The notes under the pieces are model-generated. The model had not been told where the DNA came from, ran no database searches, and saw only the letters and a program-made list of their open reading frames with translations. Below, piece by piece: positions 52,573 through 61,741 of a stretch of DNA of 64,000 bases. The stretch lies in the NCBI RefSeq assembly GCF_022539665.2, contig NC_081340.1, positions 3,100,001 through 3,164,000 of the forward strand, in the 5' to 3' direction. Numbering within the stretch: position 1 is the first letter of the stretch; every line of letters starts with the position of its first letter. This DNA comes from Daphnia carinata. Its lineage: Eukaryota > Arthropoda > Branchiopoda > Diplostraca > Daphniidae. Both the position numbers and the translations under genes were made by a program.

Positions 52573-54040
52573 ATGGCGAATTTGACTGGTGATGCTGTGG
52601 TGGCTATGGCCCAGAAGCAGGCTTTCGATCCGTGGGCTTTGCCCGATTCCTTCACTCTCTATGCCTACGCTCCGGAGGATATCCGCAGCTTCCTTCACCC
52701 TCACTGGCACTCCTACAAGGCTCTGCATCCTGCCTGGTATTACTTTTTGGGATTGATGTACGTGGTCATCGGTACTTGCGCAGTAGCCGGAAACGCGGTT
52801 GTCCTGAAGATCTTCAGCCGCTTTCCAGCTCTACGAACCCCAGCAAACCTATTGGTGATGAACTTAGCTGTCTCCGATTTTCTGTTGATGCTCGCGCTTT
52901 TCCCTGAATGCGTCTACAATTTCTTCCTTGGAGGACCATGGCGCTTTGGAGAAATGGGCTGCCAAATCCACGCATTCCTTGGTAAGTTTTGTAAACATGC
53001 TGCTGGCTTAAATTAATTCACAACAACACTTGTTTCAAACATTTTACTGATTTTTCTTTACAGGCGCCTGCTTCGGCTACAACCAAATCTTCACTTTGAC
53101 CATGATCTCTTACGATCGCTACAATGTGATCGTAAAGGGATTCAGCGGAACTCCTTTGACCTTCAGTATGTTTAATCCCTTTCTCTTGCTGTCTAAACGT
53201 ATATTAAGGAAATATTTCTTTACTATTTTCAATGGTAAACGTAGACCGTGCGGTCACCATAATCACGATGAGCTGGATATGGGCTTTGGGTTGGTCCATC
53301 TGTCCATTGGTTGGCTGGGGTGCATACGCCATGGATGGTATTATGGGAACGTGAGTATTCTCGCTATTAAAAGTGATTCGATATCTGTAATTCTTCAACA
53401 ATTTCGTACCTCGAATCGATAGATGCTCCTACGATTACGTTTCCCAGAACATGAACAACAAGACCCACATCATGGCTGCTGCTTTCGCCAACTACATTCT
53501 CCCAGTTACCATCATCGCCGGCTGCTACTACTTCATCGTCCACGCCGTCTTCAAGCACGAGGAGGAGCTCCGCGCTCAGGCCAAGAAGATGAACGTTGCT
53601 TCTCTCCGCAGCAACAACGATCAACAGCAAGTCTCTGCTGAGATCCGCATTGCCAAGGTCTCCATCATGAACGTGTCTATGTGGTTGGCCGCATGGACCC
53701 CTTTCGCCGTCATCTGTATCATGGGAACCTGGGGTGATGTTTCCAAAATCACTCCTTTGGTCTCCGCCATCCCAGTCATCTTGGCTAAGACTTCTTGCGC
53801 CTACAACCCTTTGATCTACGCCATCTCTCATCCTAAATACCGCGAGGTATAGTTTACGACGTTCCATACAAAGTTCTATTTCAATGATATCTTAATTGTT
53901 CTTACTTTCATCCGCAGTGTCTCAAGCAAATGTACCCTTGGATGTGCATCGTTGAGGAAAAAAAAGCAGCCGCCGATAATCAGTCTGCCATCTCAGAGAA
54001 AACTGAAATGACAGAAATCGTCAAATGTGAATCGGCCTAA
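52573..54040 (+). CDS. Rhabdomeric opsin (crustacean middle/long-wavelength-like clade)
   Basis: Five exons join in frame to 387 residues: 52573-52981, 53064-53165, 53245-53350, 53423-53846, 53918-54040. Seven membrane segments are evident. The retinal Schiff-base lysine is K328 in AKTSCAYNPLIY. DRY is at 154-156, NPLIY at 334-338, and the disulfide pair is C130 and C207. The third cytoplasmic loop carries the arthropod Gq-opsin signature AQAKKMNVASLRS. The residue at the UV-lysine position (bovine 90) is leucine, so this is not a UV opsin. SHPKYR after helix 7 and the general pattern resemble crab BCRH-type and LWS/MWS opsins. Two key sites differ from the usual: histidine at the bovine-113 position (H133) and aspartate instead of glutamate at the bovine-181 counterion position (D201). 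It should act as a light-activated Gq-coupled receptor in photoreceptor membranes. Peak wavelength cannot be predicted. Confidence 0.95.
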
Positions 54041-54322
54041 ATGTATCGAGCAGAACTGATGTTCCTCTTTTCGTTACTCTCTTGGTAAGGTATTTCGGTT
54101 ACCAGACGGCTATCAGTTTTTTACGACCATGGCTATTGAATTTTGGATAAACGAAAACGAACCGATCCATATCTTTCTTTAACGTTCACGTCTCCCCTTT
54201 TCTCCGTTTACTTTTTCCGTATTTTGACTGTTTTGCAGCCATTTATGTTATTTTGATTTCAAATGTTCAAAATTATTTCTGTTTCAATACACTAGAAAAA
54301 CATATAACTTATTTACATTATT

Positions 54323-54328
54323 AATAAA
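54323..54328 (+). terminator. Opsin polyadenylation signal
   Basis: AATAAA lies 283 bases after the opsin stop codon at 54038-54040 in non-coding sequence and is the only canonical signal nearby. Confidence 0.6.
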
Positions 54329-55533
54329 GACGGTGCCGTTATCAATCGTCAATTTTTTTCCTTCCTAGAAATAATTTCGTGTACGCGTGAGTCAATTGGA
54401 AATCGTGTTTCATTGGCTCACTTGTATAGCATACGGTTGAGAAACCAAACACTATAGAGTCGAACCTTAGTTCAGTCCACATAGGAGGATTTGTGATTCA
54501 ATGTATTGTTAAATTTATATTTAGTAAACTTTCCATAAGTCTCAGATCAAATTAAAGGAATTGCTTTGAATATTGCATGACCTTATAGCAAATTTGGATG
54601 GAGATGCATCTCATCTCCAGAGTTTTTTCTCCCAATAGATGGCGTCTGGATTTCAAAGTGTCTGCACTTAAGTCTTCTGCGCTTCTAAATCTCTACGCAT
54701 CATTTGGTTCTGTCTCTCCTAAAATTTTAGAAAATATATTGGATGTCTCATCAATTGAAATTTTAATCTATCTAATGGATTAACATTACTGAGAGGAAGG
54801 AATAGCGCCGGAAATGAGAGTCCTCAGAAAATTCAACAGTGAGCCTACATTTAAGTTGTAGCACAAAATTTTTGCAACCGTGATTCTTCCCTAACACCTT
54901 TACAGTATGGAATGCTTAGAAGGTGAATGCTGCACTAACATTCCATAAAAATTATCAATTATCTGCTCTATTTACATTAATTTTTTTCCAGGGAATGAAT
55001 GTAATTGATGTAAAAGATCCAAATTGTCGAACATGATAAAGACCTGACGGTGTCGAACATTTTGGTTATGCAGATTTAAACTAGGTTTCACATGTTGGGT
55101 CTTTGGAGGCTGCAATAGCTGTGCAGTAAATAATTTGCAAATACTCATATTTTCTTCTTGATGATAAGATGAAAAAATGTATTGAATGAACTTAAGGAAC
55201 ACAAAGATTCCTTACAGCTTATGCATCCATGTTCCAAAATCCTGCAGCTTTCTGATCAGAAATGTAAATTTTAGTCTTGTTTTTCACGTCACTAGTGCAG
55301 AATCACATTAAGGTAAATTTGAGAAGAAAATGAAATGCAGACATACTGGGGACAAGAATTTGAGTTTTGCATCAACGATAGATTTCCTTTCCTTCCGTAT
55401 TCAAAGGAACTTACCGGTTAATCTGGTAAACCTAAAATGGGTGCTGGTTCAACAATCGTCATATCTTACGTTTTATTGCGTGACTAGGGATTGGATTTCG
55501 CCATCCAGGCTTAGTAGAAACTGTGCCTTTTAG
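54329..55533. other. Interval after the opsin gene
   Basis: Low-complexity AT-rich DNA with short open frames on both strands (for example 54598-54783 plus and 54972-55202 minus). Neither shows a recognisable domain. Some may be decayed pieces of the gene family represented by the fragment at 55534-55794. Confidence 0.4.
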
Positions 55534-55794
55534 CTTGTACGTCATGCACCGAGAATTCTCCACCTACACTGAAAATTTTACACCTGGTAATGCTTTTTCA
55601 TGGATTTTGTTTAGCCTTCTTGTTTTAATCATTCATCCGTCTTACTAGGCGAAACACTGCTGAAGGAACGGCAAATACCTTTGGGCAATTGTTACTTCAA
55701 ATACGACGAATGCATTCGTCTTCTTAACATAGATCAGCTGTGCCTGCCTGATCGATTGCAATCAAGAACTATCATCATTAGTCAAAACTGTTAA
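55534..55794 (+). pseudogene. Unrecognised two-exon gene fragment
   Basis: Two segments, 55534-55586 and 55649-55794, follow good acceptors and join in frame through a 62-base intron. Their product begins LYVMHREFSTYTENFTPGE, continues into LLKERQIPLGNCYFKYDEC and ends TIIISQNC before TAA. No in-phase upstream exon with a start codon is visible, and a GTGAGA donor follows just after the stop. The surroundings are full of repeats. I read it as the tail of a broken or uncaptured gene and do not recognise the family. Confidence 0.3.
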
Positions 55795-56526
55795 AAGGTG
55801 AGACCGTATGGTGTGTTTCTATTCATATTTCTCTTAGGTTGATGTGACATAACTAGATCTTTCTGGAATTCGTTATTTGACCTGAAAGGTTGAAAACAAA
55901 ACAAGAGAAGTGGACCCAACTAACAGTTGTATCTAAAAACAGGTTCAGAGGATCTTCCATTAATATATCCCTACCGATTACTTGCGGTACCCTAGCAGGC
56001 CTTAAATAGGCGAAGGAGCGTCTATTAAAAAAAAGACTACCGACTAAGAAGTAAAGACTGCCGCTCTATATAACCATTATCTTTACAACATCTTATTAAA
56101 GGTACGTGCAACGACGATTTGCAAAGTCATTTTTAAATCTTTAGTTTCAGTACGATTAAACTGTAAGAAATTCTACTTTCAGTTTGTTTATGGAGCCAAG
56201 GGTTTGGACACACCTACATGGAAGCCAAAGGTCACCCTGTAGTTTTTGAAGAGCTCCACATCTATCAAAGCAGTGTCTATTAATGTCGATGAAGATCCGT
56301 TTGATCACATAACAAGACTTTGATACAATTATGAAGAACATTCCTTTAAAACGCTTAGGGTCCACTTCAGAAGCTTCTGCCAGAAGTTTCATGGGGCTCT
56401 GCCGAACAACAAATATGATTCATGTAAGTCACATGAGTAAGAATTTTTATTCTTAACATGTTTTGTTCTTCTTAATGTAGATTCAAACTCTGCTGGAACT
56501 AAAAAGATTCCTTATTAGGAAAACAA

Positions 56527-57060
56527 CGAATAAATTATAATGATTATTGGACGACATGGAATTTCTGTAATTTATTCACCTTCTCCATACGGTATTTAAT
56601 ATTTAATAAATTGAAGTGCATATCTGGGCTCCCTTCTTTCTGTAGCCCCGTTTCCCCTTGACTCATAATAAGCCCGTAGGGGGTCATGCCCCTACTGTAC
56701 GGTATATATAAAAACAACATATACCGAGGTTTGGAGGGCTCTGGCCGGAAAGGGGACGTGGGGGTCCGCTTAGTCCGATGATGTGTTCACGGAGGGCTAC
56801 GTGGCTATCCACAAATCCGAACTAAAGGTTAATCGCTCCTGTAAAAATGTTCCATTTCTTCGGCTCTTCTTCCGGCTTCTCTTAGCCAAGCACCGGGTAA
56901 TCTCCCCGGTGGGTCAACCAAGGCAGTGTCTCCCCCTGCCTTGGTTGGCGGCAACTTTTGAAAGGGTTGTTTTGCCTTTCGAAAGTTGCAAAATTATTTA
57001 ATTGTGCAGAGTAATGTCAATACAATTTTTATTTATTAAAAAAAACGCAAAACTTATTTT
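56527..57060 (+). repeat. Left arm of a large inverted repeat
   Basis: This stretch is the reverse complement of 57990-58523. Roughly positions 56630-57000 are identical to the other arm, base for base. Outside that the arms diverge gradually, and recognisable similarity continues outward to about 56300 and 58750. The identical core contains a series of short perfect hairpins and a 72-codon open frame that exists in both copies simply because the DNA is the same. No terminal-repeat or transposase signature identifies a known mobile element. Confidence 0.92.
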
Positions 57061-57354
57061 TTACTGTGATCTTACTCTGCCCTTCTTTCTGTTTTTTTGC
57101 TTGCATTTGTGTATTGGGCTTTGCATTCTTCTATGTTCTGCCCAGCGCAGTTTATCCTTATCAGAGCTATTTGAATCCTAGCCCCTTAGTCGAAACGATG
57201 ATTCCTCGAATGATTGGATTACATATGATAGCATTTTAATTTCGGATTTACCAAATTGTACGCCTCCAATTTCTCAAGCTAGAGATATTAAATTCATAGT
57301 GCGGATTTAATTTGTTTTAAACCAATGTATTGATCAGAATAGTTTTTCACTTTT
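57061..57354. other. Spacer inside the inverted repeat, first part
   Basis: About 290 bases of AT-rich sequence between the left arm and the first tRNA-like element. I see no open frame and no recognisable RNA. Confidence 0.5.
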
Positions 57355-57420
57355 CTCATTTGGGAATCGATCCCCAGTCTTTCAGCATGCTCTGCTGATG
57401 CTCAACCATTGGGCCATGAG
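57355..57420 (-). other. tRNA-like sequence 1 (minus strand)
   Basis: Read on the minus strand, the ends CTCAT and ATGAG are complementary, an A-box-like segment CCAATGGTTGAGCAT lies near the 5' end, and a B-box-like GGGATCGATTCCC forms a T-arm. A six-base stem TCAGCA/TGCTGA sits in the anticodon position. Conserved features such as T33 are missing, so a functional tRNA is unlikely. A degenerate tRNA or a tRNA-derived element is more probable. Confidence 0.4.
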
Positions 57421-57526
57421 ATACATATTGATTTTCCAAATATATCCTCGTATCCAGACGACAGTTTTATAAAGGCAGTTTTTGGAAGCTGGCATAATTA
57501 ATTGCTTATCTGTCATATAACTCACA

Positions 57527-57597
57527 AGGTATGTAGCTCTGTGGTAGAGTGTCCGGTTACAATACTGGCAGTCTTGGGTTCGAAACCCATGTAAGTG
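57527..57597 (+). other. tRNA-like sequence 2
   Basis: TAGCTCTGTGGTAGAGT matches the RNA polymerase III A box and D-arm, and GGGTTCGAAACCC matches the B box and T-arm. The four-base stem CCGG/CTGG stands in the anticodon-arm place with an irregular eight-base loop. The putative acceptor ends do not pair. I call it a tRNA-derived sequence, not a tRNA gene. Confidence 0.45.
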
Positions 57598-57709
57598 AAA
57601 GGTTAAATGCTTATATAAAAAATGTCACATTTCTTTGGGTTTTGATCATTTTCATTGAGTGTAAAAGGGATGTCCGAAAGTAACAAAGAAAAATGCAATC
57701 AAATTACCT

Positions 57710-57779
57710 GACTCATGGCTCGATGGTAGAGCATCGGCTCGGTACGCCGTACGTATAAGGTTCGATTCCTCGAAGAGTC
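57710..57779 (+). other. tRNA-like sequence 3, near-complete cloverleaf
   Basis: The acceptor pairs GACTCAT with AAGAGTC in six of seven positions. The D-arm GCTC/GAGC encloses GATGGTA, CGGC/GCCG forms an anticodon stem, and the T-arm carries TTCGATT. Of the three it is closest to a real tRNA. The anticodon loop lacks the universal T33 and the T-stem has a mismatch, so function is doubtful. Confidence 0.45.
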
Positions 57780-57989
57780 TGCATCGATCATAACCAATAT
57801 AAACATTCACCAATCTTAAATGAAATAGAACAAATGGTCTTCAAGCGAATTAAATCGCAAATCAAGTGAAAGGCTTGTAGAAATTTAAGCGCTGTTATGA
57901 GACGTATGACATTCATAATAACGTAACCGCACAACCTTAAAAAAATACAGATATAAAAAAAAAAAAAAGAAAGAGCTGAGTAAGAAATC

Positions 57990-58523
57990 AGTAAATAAGT
58001 TTTGATTTTTTTTTTAATAAAAAAAATTGTATTAACATTACTCTGCACAGTTAAATGATTTTGCAACTTTCGAAAGGCAAAACAACCCTTTCAAAAGTTG
58101 CCGCCAACCAAGGCAGGGGGAGACACTGCCTTGGTTGACCCACCGGGGAGATTACCCGGTGCTTGGCTAAGAGAAGCCGGAAGAAGAGCCGAAGAAATGG
58201 AACATTTTTACAGGAGCGATTAACCTTTAGTTCGGATTTGTGGATAGCCACGTAGCCCTCCGTGAACACATCATCGGACTAAGCGGACCCCCACGTCCCC
58301 TTTCCGGCCAGAGCCCTCCAAACCTCGGTATATGTTGTTTTTATATATACCGTACAGTAGGGGCATGACCCCCTACGGGCTTATTATGAGTCAAGGGGAA
58401 ACGGGGCTACAGAAAGAAGGGAGCCCAGATATGCACTTCAATTTTTGAATATTATGTACCGTATGGGGATCTGAAGAAAGTATAGAAATTCTATGTCGTC
58501 CATCCAATCATTGCAATTTATTC
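57990..58523 (-). repeat. Right arm of the large inverted repeat
   Basis: Mirror copy of 56527-57060 in opposite orientation. The two arms are separated by about 930 bases that carry three tRNA-like sequences. Paired positions sum to 115052 in the core (for example 56989 with 58063). A DNA or RNA strand spanning both arms could fold into a hairpin with a stem of several hundred base pairs. Confidence 0.92.
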
Positions 58524-59053
58524 AGTATCTTGCCCCAACCCAGAACCTTTACAGATCCAGTGTAACTTTTCATCTATATAAAAAATTTTTTTTTTTTAAT
58601 TAAATGTTTAGCATACAAAGTTTTGCACATGCGACTTACATGACTGATAGATTCATTGTTTGGCAGACTCATAAAACTTCTGGCAAAAGCTGCGAAAGGA
58701 CATGCATATTGCAAATGAAAACTGTTCCATGATGCTCTACAGATTAACTAGCTCCAGTAGAATGTTGCATGGTTGATTGATGTGTTCCCAGTACAACCAA
58801 AATCCTTTCCTATTGAACAGAAAATTTTTATGTAGATTAGATATGGTTAGCAAAAAACCAGGAAAAATGCTTCATTTTTACCTAGAAGTCCATTTGTACG
58901 AAGACGTGTTTAGGTTATTTCAAACTGCAACTGCAGAAAAACCCGACTGCCACCAAAATAAATTCAAGTTTCCCTGTACACTACAAAACTTCTTGTGTTA
59001 ACTTGGGTAATAAAGATTTGATTTAACAAGACAAGAATACACTGCAGTTGCCA
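58524..59053. other. Interval between the right repeat arm and the small minus-strand gene
   Basis: Positions 58640-58750 are distantly similar, in reverse orientation, to 56300-56420. Both contain an exon-like segment after a TTTGGCAG- or TTCGGCAG-type acceptor encoding a KLLA(E/K)A motif. An open frame at 58777-59001 has no recognisable domain. I regard these as outward-facing remnants duplicated together with the inverted repeat. Confidence 0.35.
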
Positions 59054-59241
59054 TTTATTCTATATTGTAAAAATAATATTCCGTGGATTTTTGATCCCTG
59101 ATGAATTCTGTTCAAGTACCACAGCATATCAGGTTAAGCCGCAAGCACTTTCAATAGTTAAAACGTAGAATGTTAATGAAATTCTAAATAAGTCTCCTAG
59201 CACATTGGAAATTACTTCTTTCCACCAAGCTGGTGACATCA

Positions 59242-59514
59242 TCAGTTCTTTGAATACAGTGTGTTAAACAAAACCTGGAAACAAAACAGAAGGTAACCCG
59301 AACTACACAATAAGTAACTAATGGCGTGATATGCTGTACAATTTCAGTTTTCGTCAGAAACTTCTGCTTTTACCTTTTTGAATTGAACTGGGAATTGGTA
59401 AACTTAAGAAGAAGAACGATTATGACAATATGGCGTACTTAGCGATATCCATGGATTCGGCAAAGCATTTGCAATCCGCGAGCCAACCATTATTATGGCA
59501 ACTAAACTCGACAT
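59242..59514 (-). CDS. Unrecognised 45-residue protein with a 29-base microexon
   Basis: Three minus-strand exons (59514-59439, 59402-59374, 59274-59242) join in frame to ATG...TGA. The product begins MSSLVAIIMVGSRIANALPN, continues WISLIYQFPVQFKK, and ends VLFNTLYSKN. Donors are GTACGC and GTAAAA. Acceptors are CTTCTTCTTAAG and the strong TTTTGTTTCCAG. AATAAA follows on the same strand about 190 bases after the stop (plus 59054-59059). The frame is also open upstream to an ATG at 59610, which would give 77 residues. The N-terminus is hydrophobic and may be a membrane segment. I do not recognise it. It could still be a chance assembly. Confidence 0.4.
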
Positions 59515-59716
59515 AGCCACCTGCGAAAGAACCAATTGATAGTTCAATGCAGTACTCCAGTGATGAGCAATTCCTCCAGCAACAGGGCAACAGGGTATGG
59601 CATATGGCAATCCGTTTTACCCAAAATAAAAATAAGAATATTGGCCTTTTTTCTGTTTTACTGCTATCGCCATCTACCGGTCATATTTCTAGCAAATTCT
59701 CTACATACACTGATCG

Positions 59717-59790
59717 AAAAATTTTTTAAGCCCGACTAAGCAAGGCCGACTAAATAAGCCCGACTTTTCTCGGTCGGGCTTAAAATTTTT
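59717..59790. repeat. Small hairpin with repeated AAGCCCGACT motif
   Basis: AAGCCCGAC occurs at 59728-59736 and 59756-59764, and its complement GTCGGGCTT at 59773-59781. A variant GGCCGACTAA lies between them. Flanking A/T runs extend the palindrome. It sits immediately beside the foldback element that follows and may be its edge. Confidence 0.6.
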
Positions 59791-59806
59791 TTCTGAAAAA
59801 ACTGAA

Positions 59807-60076
59807 ACTCATCGGAATTGGTTGAATATCAAATGATATACTCAAAATGGAATGCTGATTCCGGGAAAATTTCAATTTATTTCGTTAAATTAATTGTTTT
59901 TGAAATACACCGAATATTTGACGCAATGCTAGCGCGCCAGTACGGTACAGCGCTAGCGTGATGCAGTAGAATTTAGTATTTCAAAAATGATTAACTTAAT
60001 GAAAAAAACAGCAATTTTCCCGGATCAGCATTCAATTTTGAGTATATCTTGCCATATTCAACCAATTCCGATGAGT
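59807..60076. repeat. Foldback (MITE-like) element, about 270 bases
   Basis: The whole segment is an imperfect palindrome centred at about 59941. The outer ends ACTCATCGGAATTGGTTGAA and its complement match perfectly, and the inner ends GCTAGCGC/GCGCTAGC flank a loop of about 14 bases. Arms are about 125 bases with scattered differences. There is no coding capacity, so it fits a non-autonomous foldback transposon or a structured transcript. Confidence 0.75.
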
Positions 60077-60515
60077 TACAATTGCCATAGCCATAGACAT
60101 CTAGTGATGAATTTTTGAAAGCAAGTGAAACTTTGAATAGCGTTCAGGCCTTTGTGGCCACCTGGCGATTTTTTCCTTGGGTATTGAAATTAAAATGCCT
60201 TTGGTTGAATTCCTAGAAGGTGATGCAACAGGTTGTTAACTGACAGGTGAATTTTTGTAACTTTAGCTATCTAGAATAGAACTTCAGATCTATAAGGAGC
60301 TTATCGCAAGGTAATAATTTTCGTACATCTCATATTCGGGAATCTAAAGTTGAAATATAACATTGTTGTCAGTTTCTATCCTTAAACATTCCATGTTAAA
60401 CTTTGCTTTCCCAAAAACACCTGCGTTCTACTTGGGAAACTGTATTTTCTAGCTGGTTTATTCAAGCTGATTATTCAGTCGTTAAGTGTTTTATCGTAGG
60501 TTTGCCCCTGATAAA
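60077..60515. other. Upstream region of TTC36
   Basis: About 440 bases with no open frame of note and no clear TATA box. It presumably contains the TTC36 promoter and 5' UTR. I cannot place the transcription start. Confidence 0.4.
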
Positions 60516-61181
60516 ATGGCCACGTCCAAGGACCGGGCGATCTTGGACAGCATTATTAACCCCTTGCTTCCCAATGATGAATTTGTACCACATAATGATG
60601 TGCAAGAAGACACAGGTCGTAATACATGATAGGTGTTAACAACCTTGTGATCAATTATTTTGTTCTTTTTTTAGATGATTCTGAAGCTGTAAAAACAACA
60701 AAAGAATTCGAGAAACAAGGTGTTATATTTGCTGAGTCTGGCAGAATGGACCAAGCCTTGGAAATGTTTGGCAAAGCTGTTGAATGTTCACCAATGTGGG
60801 CATCAGCCTATAATAATAGAGCTCAGGCTTTTCGTCTTCTGAAAAGAAATGAAGGTATAAAGCCATTACTTACATAAATATTTGTGTACTTCGAGCACAG
60901 TGTGGCTTTCATGTACAGAAGCAATGAAAGATCTGGATATGGCAATACAACTCAGTAATGGGAAAGGCAAAGCAGCATGTCAGGCTTACTGTCAAAGGGC
61001 TATGCTAAATCATTACACAGGCAATGAGGAACTTGCCTTCAAGGACTGGGAATGTGCAAGTAACCTTGGAAGCAATTTTGCTAAAAATCAGCTCATTCAG
61101 AAAAATCCCTATGCAGCTTTGTGTAATAAAATGCTATATGATGTTTTTAAAAATGTGAAGGAAGGAACAGATATTAAGTAA
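60516..61181 (+). CDS. TTC36: Tetratricopeptide repeat protein 36 homologue
   Basis: Three exons (60516-60615, 60675-60854, 60919-61181) join in frame to 180 residues, close to the 189 of the human protein. Three TPRs are visible. The first covers FEKQGVIFAESGRMDQAL, the second ASAYNNRAQAFRLLKRNE followed by AMKDLDMAIQLS, and the third CQRAMLNHYTGNEELAFKDW. The C-terminal QKNPYAALCNKML is a strong match to the NPYAALCNRML signature of vertebrate TTC36. In mammals TTC36 is a cytosolic protein reported to stabilise 4-hydroxyphenylpyruvate dioxygenase in tyrosine breakdown; a similar role here is inference. The first donor, GTCGTA, is weak, but the resulting junction (acidic stretch QEDTDDSEAV) is plausible. 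The gene converges with SEC62. Confidence 0.93.
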
Positions 61182-61384
61182 TTACCTACCAATTAGGTAA
61201 TGTGGTGCATACATGTAACATTATGCTCAATCAACAAAACGTGAGATTTAACGATAAATTTACTTCCATAACGAATCTCTAAATAGGCAATGGAGAGAAT
61301 AGTATTGTGTATTCGACCTAGATGGTAAGCGGTGTACCTTGATATTACTTTGTACCAATCTATATCTTGGATGTTAAAATGATA

Positions 61385-61390
61385 AATAAA
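61385..61390 (+). terminator. TTC36 polyadenylation signal
   Basis: AATAAA lies 204 bases after the TTC36 stop codon. The rest of the interval to the SEC62 stop at 61742 shows nothing else; it is the shared 3' region of two convergent genes. Confidence 0.55.
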
Positions 61391-61741
61391 CGATCAAACA
61401 AGTGTCCACGCAACATTGAAGATGCATGGATATATCGTATAACCCTTAAGGATTCCTACAAAGGTAGGTAGCTGTGAAGTAATAAATAAATCTGTAAATC
61501 ATCCCAAAAACTAACTTTTACTTAAAGCACTTATCGCTCTCAAGATTGTGGCCAGAATCAATAAAGCTCCAACTTCGAACCTACTACAATGCATTTACGA
61601 TAAGTGATGGTAAACCTCGAAATTGCTGTACAGTTACAACAAAAATTTGGTCCCGCGTAAACCTCACCATTATCAATACGTGTCGACAAACGATTATGCA
61701 CACCATCATTTCTCAATTTCAAATCCATTAGAAGGAATCTA

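Noticed and set aside
52573-54040. UV or blue opsin identity
   Set aside because: The UV lysine position is leucine, and the helix 7 region reads NPLIYAISHPKYR instead of the DPWVYAINHPRYR type of UV/blue opsins.
56783-57001. 72-codon open frame identical at 56783-57001 (+) and 58051-58269 (-) as a conserved small protein
   Set aside because: The two frames are identical because the DNA is an identical inverted repeat. The sequence is packed with hairpins and the product has no recognisable domain.
57121-57320. Possible rRNA fragment inside the inverted-repeat spacer
   Set aside because: No stretch matches conserved 5S, 5.8S, 18S or 28S core sequences that I know.
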